A stretch of DNA of 64,000 nt from Cheilinus undulatus (lineage: Eukaryota > Chordata > Actinopteri > Labriformes > Labridae): contig NC_054875.1 in the NCBI RefSeq assembly GCF_018320785.1, forward strand, positions 33,459,657-33,523,656, in the 5' to 3' direction. Positions 1-11,800 of the stretch are shown piece by piece. The stretch's first letter is position 1; every line of letters starts with the position of its first letter. The notes under the pieces are model-generated. The model searched no databases and was not told the origin of the DNA. It worked only from the letters and a program-made list of their open reading frames with translations. A program made the translations under genes and the position numbers.

Positions 1-182
1 ATAGGACGCTTTTGCATGCCTGTAATCGACAATATTTGTGTTGATTTATCTTTTAACAAGGTTTTTTGTAAGGTAAAATGACATGCGTCTTTACTTGACC
101 GTGACCAAAATGTGTCTTTTTCTTCTTTTCTTTTCTTACTTTAGTCAAACAAGAAGTGATAACAGTGATAACTTAAACCCAC

Positions 183-2550
183 CTGGGTGAACTTGAGAAC
201 CAGCCTGTCCATGCTGGGGCATTCCCATGAATCCCTGTTGCAGGTTACCCTGCTGGCCAAGGGCTGCTCTTCCTGGAGATCCAACACCCTGGGGAAAACC
301 CTGCGGAGTTGTGGGTCTCTGAGCCATCATGGGAGGAGTCCCTGGTGAACCCTGCTGAAAAGGAGATGATGAGGAACCAGGGGACTTGGCAGTGAGGTTG
401 CCCTGGGGCCCAGAAGTTGGTGGAAGAGGTGGAGGAACTCTTGGCTGTCCTGCAACTCCAACAGGGCCAGGCTGTGGGCCTTTAGGCTGGGGGGTGGCGA
501 ACTGACCCACCCCTGCCTGCTGTTGCTGCTGTAACTGCCCCTGACCCATGGTGTTGAATACCTGCCCTGCTTGCTGGCTGCCATATGGGTAAGGAGGTGG
601 TGGGTGGCTGGGAGTTTGAACTGTAGAAAGGGAAGGTGGGCGTTGAACAATTTGGCCTTGTGGTGGAGGCTTTCTCCAGGTAGGGCCTCCTTGGGCAGCT
701 TGTTGCTGGAGGACCCCAGGAGGTAACTGGTTCCAGCCAGGAGGCACGGCCATCTGGCCTGATGGGTTGAAAGGAGGTCGAGGTCCAAGCTGGGAAAGCT
801 GTGCTTGTTGCTGGGCCTGTTGTTGTTGATGATGCTGCTGTTGTAGTTGTTGCAGAGCTGCTGGGTTGAGTGGTCTCCCAGCTTGCAGAGCCTGCATGTG
901 ATGGGCTGCCTGAGGAGGCATTGGGCCAGCCCCGTGAGGACCAGCTTGTTGGTGCTGAAGTTGCTGTTGCTGCTGAGCTGACATACCTGGCATCATTGGC
1001 TCCATCACATCTGAGAGCAGAAACACTTTTGGCATTAGTTACTGTTCAAATGCAACAATAGGAAATTATAACATTTAAAATTAGACATTTAAGAAATAAA
1101 AGATCTGAACCCGTTTGTGAAGGTGGTCTGGGAACACGAGGATGCATCTGTCCACTGCTCCCTGGTACCATAGCCTGACCTGGCATACTAGGTCCGGGAG
1201 GAACCATTGACGGGTTAGGCATCCTTACTCCTCCTATGGAAATATAAACATAACATATTTTAAGGGTAAAAAAGGATTGTTATATATTATAGTACTCAAG
1301 TAACAAGAGCACTGAAAAAACAGGTCAAAAAATGGGTAGATACTGAACAGCAGCAATGCAGCAAATTAATGATAAACTAATAGTTGGACAAGGCTTACCA
1401 GGGAAGCCAACATCCATTCTTATTTGGCCAGGTGCTCCAATTGGTCCATTCACTCTGACCTCTTGTCCTCTATTTGGTCCCACAGCTACGTTGATGGCCC
1501 CTTCCCCTGGAAAGCAGTAGAGAAAGCATTTAAAACCAGCAATCACTACATACAGTCTAATTGGATAACAATATCTTAATATTATTTTGAGAGAGACTGG
1601 CTTGAAGTTTATTCTAATACCTTCAATCTGCACTGAGAGAATCCCCAGGTCTCTGAGCTGCTGCTGGTTGTTCTGGGCCAACAATCTGAGTCGCTCAGCA
1701 GCATCCCGAGGAATGTTGAAGGTAACCCGCACACTGTTCCATGGTTCCACATGCCGTGGCTGTAGCCGATCAGGACCTAGAAGTATAGCAATGAACAGGT
1801 ACAAGATCCAGTTACTGTGTATACTTAGTAAAACTTTCCAAAAGTATATAGTTACAAAAACAAAAAGAAAGACTTTGAGAAAAAAAAAAAAAAACTTGGA
1901 ATCAACATTTGCAGTGATATTCTTTTTTTTATAACAAGGGAAACAAGCAAATGTGCCTCTAAAAAAGTTAACTCTCTATTAGCAAATATATGCTGTCATA
2001 TTCACACTTAAGCCTTAGTTGTCTTTGTTTTATCAAGTCAAAAAAAAAACAACATCTTGTGACTTCAATGTTGCACGTAAGGTAATGAACAATGCAAGAT
2101 CTAAAATGCTGTTGTGGTTCTAGTGAACAGTAGGTGGCATACAGCAGGTACCAGTACTGAGCAGCTCCAATCTGTCCATCAGCATTTGTGAAAATCCAGA
2201 TTTAATTGTGTTTTTTAAACCATAATAAAAAAAGGTTCGAAAATGCACTTACCCATATCAAGCATGTTTGGTATTCCACTGAGGATAGTTTCCAGTTTTT
2301 TTGTGAAGTCCTCATCCTCCATATTCCCTTGAAAAGCAACAAAAACTGTAAAATCTTCCCCCTCTCTGCTGTTTTCTTCTGTGGCATCTTGCTTGTCGAT
2401 TTTCTCCTCTTCGGTTTCCATGCCTTCATGACATCTTTCAGCATCCTCCCCTGCATCCTCCCCAACACCCGAGTCCCTGTCGGAATCGTTGTCAGGTTCC
2501 GGGTATTCCGTCCTCTGGGACGGCTGGGGTGGGATACGTCGAGATGCCAT
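183..2550 (-). CDS. ncoa6: Nuclear receptor coactivator 6, N-terminal part (gene runs off the left edge)
   Basis: NCOA6 is a nuclear coactivator found in MLL3/MLL4 histone-methyltransferase complexes and binds nuclear receptors through LXXLL motifs. Five coding exons are visible on the minus strand: 2253-2550, 1621-1776, 1399-1506, 1111-1233 and 183-1010. All join in phase 1 and give the first 504 residues. The start lies in an acidic N-terminus ([12 protein letters not shown]). It is followed by TVFVAFQGN, then [20 protein letters not shown] and [18 protein letters not shown], which match the conserved N-terminal region of vertebrate NCOA6. After that comes a Gln/Pro/Gly-rich region including VPPGWNQLP and [13 protein letters not shown], also typical of the family. 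The LXXLL motifs lie further on and are outside the window. The donor after 1111 (GTTCAG) is weak but is the only one giving the expected QTD junction. Positions 1-182 are intron. Identity is secure; exact boundaries were read by eye. Confidence 0.93.
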
Positions 2551-2879
2551 TCTCCCCTTTAACTAGGAGTGGCGTTTGAATCGTGTTATGCTGAAATTAC
2601 AAAAGGAGGTAAAGGGATCATTTGGTTATTTCTTAAAACATCCATTGTCACGGCATTGAAGTAACAGAGACTCAAATACAAAATCAGTATTGTTGAAGTA
2701 AAAATTGCTGATGAAGGTGAATGGTTAGTTACAACTCTCACATGGTTAGATGGACGCTTATTGTGAGGAAATACTAAAGAAATACAACACTGTATTGTAT
2801 TAACCCACGTCAAATAAATATAGACATTACGTAAACTGAAACGTTAACAACACACCTGTACCTTCGTCATAACACTATG

Positions 2880-3560
2880 GCTGATGATGCTATCCTTGAC
2901 GGGGCAGACGTAAAACGATGACAAAAGCTACATGGAAGCTGAATATGAGAACTTTTGCATGTTTTATAAAATCAAAGATTGTGGGAATAAATGCATTTAT
3001 TTTCATGACCGATAGACCGCCTGTTTAACATGATCGGCCCTGCAATAGCACGGGCCTCAGCGCAAACGGAAGCCACACGACGATTTCACGTTCGGTTAGG
3101 AGAACATATATTCACAGAGCCCATTGTGCATTTTCACGTCGACATTAATTTCCCAAACACGTCGGATTCGTGTTTTTTGCCGGTCCCACTGAACCGACAG
3201 GATGAATAGAAACGTCAGGGCGGATTCTTTGAGGTGTCCCGAAAGCTCAGGTTAGCAAACGTTAGCTACGTTAGCTTTGTAGCACTACAGTAAACGTAAC
3301 ACGACTGCATTTGCACGCTAGAAGCTAACAAATTCATCTGATTTAACATGCTATAGACCTCTTGACTAAAGTAACGTTTAATAACGCAACAGCAAGCAAA
3401 AGCCTTACCACATATATTCATCTGAAGATGAGTTCAACCAGTCGATATCTGCTAGCCGGATTAGCTAACAAAACATGAATCACAGGCAAGTTAGAAGAAG
3501 CGATATCAAGCTAGCAGAAACAACATACTGCTTCCGGTGTCGACAAAGACGTGCCGTCCA
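2880..3560 (-). promoter_or_regulatory. ncoa6: Probable ncoa6 promoter and non-coding first exon
   Basis: The first coding exon continues into 5'UTR as far as an acceptor after 2590 (TTTCAG), so an upstream non-coding exon is expected. A good minus-strand donor (GTAAGG) follows position 3409, suggesting a first exon at about 3409-3540. The surrounding DNA has many more CpG dinucleotides than its neighbours and carries repeated GTTAGC/GCTAAC hexamers at about 3251-3275, 3323 and 3465. No TATA box is evident. The transcription start is inferred, not seen. Confidence 0.5.
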
Positions 3561-3868
3561 TCTGAATCCAGTACAGAATATCTGACACATTTGTACATTT
3601 ATTTCAAACGACACCTTTTTAAAACCTAAGTTTTCATGTTTTCATCACAATATCGCACATTTTAATGCGTAAGGTTTTACTTGGGAAAGCCGAGTTTCAG
3701 CTTTCTTGAAGGAATTCAATTCAAAGTTCTTAAAAGTCACTTCATAACATCTAACTGGTAGCGTCTTCATATAAATGTGACTCATTACTCGTAGCTAAAA
3801 ATACATAAGCTTTTTGAATTTGAATAGTAAATCAGCAGTCTTGATGTCATGTCACCTTTTATTTAGGA

Positions 3869-4203
3869 CAGTGGTTCTCAGCTGGTCTAACCTTTGGGCC
3901 TGCCGCAGGTTCCATAATGCCAAATCATGGCCCAAATATTGATGTATTTGTCACTAAACTAGATTTATTTAATAGAGATGGTGCTGTTGTTTGGACCCCA
4001 GATAGAAATGTGACAGAGCAAAACGACCAAAGAAAATATGACGTGTAATATAAAGAATAACATTCCCCAGAAAGTATCATAGAAGAGAACATTTTTTATT
4101 TCCTCGCTGCCACCAAGAACAAAATTATTTGAAAGACTCTTAGACAGGTTCATGACCCGCTGAAAACAGCTCCATGTCCTGACCCACCAGCTGAGAACCA
4201 CTG
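3869..4203. mobile_element. hAT (Charlie-type) MITE, 335 bp, with target duplication
   Basis: Both ends carry the inverted repeat CAGTGGTTCTCAGCTGGT, which matches the hAT-Charlie end type. The flanks are ATTTAGGA (3861-3868) and ATTTAGGC (4204-4211), an 8-bp target duplication with one mismatch. There is no transposase reading frame; an 88-codon frame inside is not protein-like. It lies between the ncoa6 promoter and the ggt7 3' end. Confidence 0.9.
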
Positions 4204-4358
4204 ATTTAGGCAAAGACTCTGAAAAAAGCAAACTTGCTTACTGAACCTTCAGAGGGTTAGGTACAGCAAATACACAAATGTATGGATGAACAAGTGAAAT
4301 AAACTTGCAGCAGTGTGAGGATGTGTGCAGACATTTTAATTCATTGGTTTGGATGGCA

Positions 4359-4364
4359 TTTATT
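4359..4364 (-). terminator. ggt7: Candidate poly(A) signal of ggt7
   Basis: AATAAA on the minus strand (TTTATT on plus), about 1.5 kb after the ggt7 stop codon. If used, the ggt7 3'UTR covers about 4340-5849. That stretch has no other supportable gene, and its short frames at 5056-5385 lack protein character. The choice of this signal is an inference. Confidence 0.45.
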
Positions 4365-5849
4365 TAAACTAAAGTCAAACAAATGCACATAAAATCAAAC
4401 ATCAAGTGTTGTGCAAATGTGTGCCTTAAGGCTTGTACTCTATTGTACAGGAAACAAGCATCAACAGTCATATTGCACGAGTGCCCAACAGAGACAATAA
4501 AGTTAAAAACATGCTTGATCAATCAGCACTGGACATCATTAAATTAGTTGCTTAACGGCATCAAAGTAGGTTGATGGTTTGAACTTCAAATATGCAAATC
4601 GAAATAATTAAACAAATACACAAAAATAAACATAAAAGCCTTGCCTCCAATGTGCTTATAGAATGCATGTTGTTACAACGGTTGAAAAAATGCATACAGC
4701 CCAACAAATATTATACAAAAATTGACAGATTACATTCAATCTATCTGTAAAGAATCTGACCATTCCAGATGTAAACAAAAAATTCCCTGGTCTGTACAAA
4801 AAAGCAAGTCACAAGCTTTAAGTGACAACAAATGATGTAAGAGATAGCATTTCTCCAATTTTTTACTCAAGTAGATAATAAAAACAGTTTTTCAACTAAT
4901 TCTCTTGCTTACGGGATTCTACTGAGACGTGGGAATTACTGTTTTCTGTATGATTTACTTTGCGTTAGTCTAGACATGGTCCTAAAGAGCCTTTGATCAT
5001 TTGCAACAGTTAAAATTGCAGACTTCACTTAACACCTAAACACAGTTACACACCATTAAAAGAGCAGGAGGGTAAATGGCTTAGCCTCTGAGTTCTGTTT
5101 TAAATAGTGTAGTTGAGGTGTGACAGTGCAAGGCTTTCTCACAAGTTTGAACAATTCCAAAGAGAAAGGACAAATACACTCAGGTCCATACATGTGTTGC
5201 AAATGGTGATTTCCTGGTGCGCCATGATTAGTTCCTTCATGTATGCCCATTTATATGCAAGATATAATTTTTCATTAATGCCATTCCAAGACACAATCCC
5301 TGATCCCACATTAATAAGGTATTTAGAGCTCAGCATCTATTCAGTGCCTCACAGGCCAGAAACTTGCAAGCACTCTGTGTTGTAAAATAGCTTAAATAGC
5401 CATTTCACTTTCCATCTCTCTGTCACAACCAAAAGAATACACTCTAAAACACTAATTAATTAAAGTCTCTTGGTGAAGCTGGAATTCATCTGACACAAAA
5501 TTATAAACATACTTAACATCTCTGTGCCCTTCCCTCTGTATTATAGGCCATTAAGGGATTGATATCTACACTATCTAAATGGGCACTGAATGTCTTTTAG
5601 GCTGTGAGTGAAGGCATACCAGCATTGGATGTTAGAGGGTAATCCTCTGTATGTTTCTGTGTTTTAACAAATAAAAAAATGAGGATCCATATCAAAAAAG
5701 CTCAGTGACAGTCAAATAACCATACTTCTTTAGCTTATGGTAGTGCCTTAGTTGAAGTGCAGCTTCCTACACCCTCACTATCCACCAATCCTATAGATTA
5801 ACCTACTACATCTTCATAATGTCTAAGTAGCGTGGGGACTGGGGAAACA

Positions 5850-8800
5850 CTAGGGTGGGTTGGACATATTGAGCGCAGAGGCATCAGCACTTCGAGGGTC
5901 CTTCACTCCAATGATTAAGTCATTGGTTCTGCGAGTGCCTTCAACCAATGAGAGAACCTCTACCCTCTCAACCTTGTGTCCTTTGGTCTGCAGCAGCTCG
6001 ACATCTTCATCTGAGAACTCAGCTGTAGCGGAGAGAGAGATAATAGCAGGGAGAAGAAGGATCTGAGATTAGTGAGGAGAATAGACTCTGGAAAACTGTC
6101 AAACTGAATATTAAATTTACTGAAACATTCAAATGTAATGAGAATCTGGACAAGATTTAATTAAGAGGTATGCAACAAAAATGGGCTTGGATAGTATGTT
6201 TTTGAAGCATTTTCAGTCATGCAGTTCAAACAATATCACATACAAACCCAAGCATACATCTGGTAACCTTCTCCTTAGTGTATAAAGCCATTTTTTTAAT
6301 TACAGTTTAATTTAACCAAGATCTCAATCATACTGATTAGTACTCCATTTCAAAGCCTTATGCTGATTCTAAAGAAATTTACCAATCAAATGTTCCAATC
6401 ATTCTCCCTGACTCCCTACTTGTGTTTTATGCTAATGCACCAAACTGCTGCTGTCAAAGCTCAACCCCCTCCACCCCAGCCTCCTCCTTTATAGCCCTCT
6501 CATTTTCAGGTTCATGCTACTATGGATTAATTATTTTGAACCAATGTTATTGTATTCAGTTGTTGCATTGCCATAAATGTATCTATCCATTCGGGGGTTT
6601 CTAGCCGACCAGAGTGTTCCCAAATGAATTAAATGATTGCAGGAATTTACCCAACTTGGATAATATGAAGCTTTAAATATATGTTTATTTTCTGTCTGGC
6701 TACGTTTACTTTAAAGAGACATATTAGCCCTGCTGTTGGTTAGCAATTACGGCACTTTCTTTTCATGCGTTTCACATGCAGTTTTCAAAATAGTGCATCA
6801 AATGTGGTAAATTTATCCCCAAAAAGTTTTGAAAACATGAATGCAGAATAATCAGTGCAGTGGGAAACACTGCACTGTTGTTTAATAAATTTAACCCAAT
6901 CTCTCACTTCCCCACACATGTGAAGATGCACATGCTTCGAAGAGAATCCTAAATACCTCTTCAGGTCACACCAATTTGTAAGGAAAAAACTGCCTAATTC
7001 AGTGTGTTTTGTGTGTAAAATTACTAGGTCTGTATGTTTGAGAGAGAAATAGACCACAGTAAATAATTGGGCTGCTGGTAGAAATGGCATAAACTAGCAG
7101 GCTGTATGCTGTATTTGTAGACTTTACCAGATGTAATTATCAAGTTTGTTTGATTTCTGAAGTAGATCTCTGCAAGATAGTATAACTAAATTCCCATCTA
7201 GTAATCTTGCTCAAATTAGTATGCAATTATTTGTTTTCAATGTCAAAAGTTCAGAAAGGTACCAAAAGAACTGACATGTACTATCCATTTTTTTTGGACA
7301 AACTTCTGTTGGTGTTCCAAGAATATTTATCTGACCCTAAAGAGAAGAGCTAAACTTACTGCAGTCTGTTGATTGTTCAAATGAATCTTCACTTTAATGA
7401 GAGAATAATGACTTAACAAATTAGTGATGGGGTGTTGAAAATGAGAAGGTCTTCAGAGCCAGATCTTTTCTGTAAACAACAGAAGTCATTTTGTTTCCTT
7501 AGATTGATTTTAGTGGTTGTCAAATAGACATAAACCCTCCAAAATGGCACCAAATAAAGAGCAGTTTCAAAGCTGAAAGACTGGCTCTTAAACTGAGCGG
7601 TCAACTCATCCAATCACTTAACAGAGTCAGATTACTGTGAGCAAGGCTTCATGGACATTGGCTTTGCAAATGCAAGGAAGATCAAGATCAAACTGTGGCA
7701 CTTCGTAGAAACACATATTGTTGCGTATGCATTTCTTTGTATGCATTGATTCTGCTTAAAACCAAGACTGTAGACACAGGATGGGAAAGACAATGGCCAA
7801 ACTTGAAGTCTTAAGAACTGCTGATCCATATCAGGAACTTATTTTCCATAACGGAGGTCTAGTACTGAAACATGGCCAGTAAAAATGTTTCCTTATTAGA
7901 CTGCAAGAAAATCTAGAAAAAAGGTTTTTTTGACCTACTACTCTTCTACACATCTTATGTCTATACATTCTGTTTTAGAATAAAAATATTTCCATAAAAA
8001 GTCATTTTCACTTGAAGATTCTTTGTTAAAGCAAATGAGATAAGAAAGGCTTTTTCACTTTACCAGCTCTGTTAAAAAAAGAATACTTTGCTTTCCTATG
8101 TACAATGTACAGTGAAAACACATAATTGACTAAGTGTAAATAAGCTCAAGGGTGCATTACCAAGATGCTTATTGTTTGATAAAATCAGAAAAGACAACAG
8201 TTGAAGCACAGCTGTCATAGTTTTTGTATGAACTGTAAAACTTACAGTCTACCAGAAGGGTGTCAGGCTGTAGCTGCGGGTGGAGTCTCCCAAATGTTAA
8301 GCTGTCGCTCATATTTTTCCGAGAGGACAGAACATTCATAAGCACCTGAGAAAGACAGAAAGCAAGCAGGTTCAAAATCTGAACTGTAACACATCTAAAT
8401 AATTTGCAAAAAGACAAAACACATTAAGTTTGATCTGACAGGCATGAACCAAAATGTATTTCATAGAAAGATATTAACACAATCAAGTTATGGAAGTAAT
8501 TGAAAAACCTGTGTGATTCCACTGAGAGCTTTCTCTCCATCAGAAGATCCAACAGCTACGTATGTGCCACACAACCCCACAGCAGGCCTCACTGCTGTGG
8601 GCATCAAGAAGGACATGGGCCTCTTCCCAGGCTGCAAGTTGTTGCGCTACAGCAGACAAGCAAAAATCACAAGACCTAAGAAGTTGCTAAAGGACATCAA
8701 AGCATGCCTTGATCAATTAACTAAAGACAAAGTGAACAACATTACTGGGTTAGGTGATGAGCTTTGTGTTTTATTGGGCCAAGAGAAGTCCAAGATCTGG

Positions 8801-11800
8801 CTATTCAAGAGGATTCCTGAGGGGGTCACTATCCCACTGCCAAATGGTTTGTTAAGAGAGCTGAGACAGCCAAAAAGGAAAAAATAGTTTAGTTGGAGAT
8901 TCCTTGTGATAACATTGCTCTTGTAAGAAAGTACTTTTCATTTAAAGCATGGAGTACCTCATGACTGACACAATGTGGTCGTCTGGGCCCATGACGATGA
9001 CCTGTGCAGCTGTTGCACCCTTCTCCAAGGTAAATGATGGAGTGTAGTGGTCAGCAGAAAAGGCCTGAGAGTCACTTATCATTTGGCGGAACTGGTGAGC
9101 TTGTGATTTACTTGAGGAGGGAAAAAATGGCATCACTCAGTGAAAATATTTCATTGAATTATGAAGAATACACACATTTGATATTTTAAGGACGACACTG
9201 AGGATTTCTACCTCATCATCTTCGTGACAATTTCAGAGACAGATGTGTCATACGTGGGGTCTCCCAGTCCACTAGCCAAGGCGAGAGCTATCTTTACAGC
9301 CTGGGGGTAGAAGCAAAACTAAGTTATAGGTGAAGGGATCAGTGCACTTGGCAGATTTGATCTGCTGTGATGTGATGTGATGCAGCAGTTAGCATGTTAC
9401 CTCTGCTATCCAGTGGTGGGTGCTGTCCCTGGATGTCTGGCTGGTTATGTTGTAGCCTTCCAGGATGTTGAGAGCAGTGATCAGAGCAACACCTGCATGT
9501 GGAGCTGGGGCCGTCATCACATGGTGTCCTTCAGAAACAAAAACAAATCATATGACTGATATCATGTCTTTTTTGACTATAAGGAAGTTTATTAGTGGCA
9601 AATAAATTTCATTTTAATTTGCAGATCAAAAACCCTTAAAACTGACTTTTTAAAAGGAGCAACCCTCACTTGTACTGCTCCAAAAAGGCAACAAAGAGTT
9701 CGGTTCTCCTTTGGGTATATATTAAAGGGTAGACCATATTTTCAGGAACACAGAAAGAAACTAAAGTATGGGGACGCGGGCTGCTGACAATGCAATACTA
9801 ACTTGACTTTATTACCTAATGAATAGCTGCTTTGCTTTCTTTACTTTGCATGAAGAGCAGGTGAGTGGGATGGGGAGACAGAGTCAAAACTTATACTGCA
9901 AGAAAGAGAAAACCTTGCCAGTAGTAAATGCATTTGAGGAGTCCAAAGTGTGAAAACAGAATGATAAAGCCCTCTTTTTAGGTTTCTTTCCTGAGTATTT
10001 AAATCCCAGGTACAAATGATTCAGTAGGGTGGCTAGGTGGTGTGATGATGGCTTTGAGGCTAAAGCCAGGTGATTTCAAATATACTTTTTAACAGTCATG
10101 TTGGATTGCCAACTTATACTGTACAACTAAATCGTTTATGACCATCGCGCACGATTTATGTGCTCACACTGTACAAGTGAAGATGTGATGAGCTGAAACA
10201 AAAGTCCATGGAATCTCTTTAAAAGTCTCACACACAGAGGTTGAAGTCATATCCGCACTGCAAGCAAACACAACTAGCAGCTAAATAATAACAAATATTC
10301 CATGTCAGCTAGAGGCTTATTTCCAGCTTGTATATGTACTTTAATATAACCAAGGAGGCACATTAAAAACACATTCTTGCTGTTAACATTGTGATTTAAG
10401 TTGCTGTCTGCTCTCACTGTGTGAGTGTGTACAGTCATACAACCAAAATATAAAACATGCCAGAAATCCTTCGAACCACTGGGGAACAGCTGGTTGTGAC
10501 ATGGTCAGTCGTCAAGCCCCCCCTGTACACTGCACAAAATTACCATGCTGAAACCAAGTAATTCATGTGACTCAAAATTAGGGTCTGAACCAGCAGAAAA
10601 TTAACTTGGCATGCATACATAAGCGAACCATGGCGACTGTAGACATGTCAGTACACGAGGTATGTTTTTTTATGAAAAGAAAACAACTCACTGCTGTTCT
10701 TTGTTCTTTTAATGAAGAACTGTCATCAAGTTCTGATAAAACTGGCGCTTTAGCAGCATCCATGCTAATGTCTTCCGCCTCTTGTTGCTGCTTGCTTACG
10801 TCACGACTCCACCGCGCCTTAAAGTACTGCCCCTCGAAGCTGATTGGTCCTGTCACTTTCTAACCGGGCCCTAACAGTTCAGACGGGAGCTTTGTAAGAT
10901 GGATTTGCCAGTGAGAAACACGGAAATGGGCGAATCCATCTGCTTTGCAAGGTTAGCAGAAAATCACACAATGGCTTAAGAGCACAAAACGAATAAGTCT
11001 GCTCACCACTTAGATAGTTACAATGTTTGAAGAGGAGTTAAAAGAAAAATACCTAAGAAAGGTCTACCAACTTTCCTGTGTGTGATGACACTAACTCTTG
11101 AGTATCTTCAGACCTAAAGGAAAGCAATTATTTGCGCTGTGCAAATACACTGGAACCTGACACACCAGATAGACTGTTTCATATATTCATTGCATCCCAA
11201 TGCATAGCCCATTCATCTGGAAACCCACCCATACAAAATATTAAGGTGACAAGACAATTGAGGTATTAGGCAGGAGCAGCTCCAGGAAGTAATGCGAGCT
11301 CGGCAGGCAGGCACTGTCATCGTTTACAAATGGTGGAGCTTGTTGGAACTTCAGTTGCATTAAGGCTGATCAGGAAAAGTGCAGAAACATCTTCTCTACC
11401 AAAATAGGCTTTAAGTGTGGTTCTTTGATCTTGTTTTAATAAAGAAATGTGGCCCAGTTCTGAAAAAACTGCTATACTACAGCTATATCCGAGGTAGTTG
11501 CTACACCAGCAGCAGCCAATGCTGCTTCCAGTACAACTAATCCCTGTCTGTAGCTACTGCCTTGTTCTCTTCAAAGGACACTGATTGGTCAGTTCTGTTC
11601 TCAGACCTGGCACAAATGTTTCAGATTAGAGCCTTGCAAGATGGATCAGCCTTATGAAAGACATGGAATCTGGCCAATCCATCGGCTTTGCAAGGTAAAT
11701 GCCAATATGCAAATCCTGGATTTACTCTGTTGGTTTTAGTTATATTTAATTTTAACTTGAGCAAGAAATAGGTGTGACGCTGAGACATGAAAGTCTTAAA

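Noticed and set aside
8513-8887. 124-codon plus-strand frame with a Lys-rich, protein-like sequence
   Set aside because: It is antisense to ggt7 exons 12 and 13, whose minus-strand translation (SSLNKPFGSGI, PGKRPMSFLMPT) matches the GGT family.
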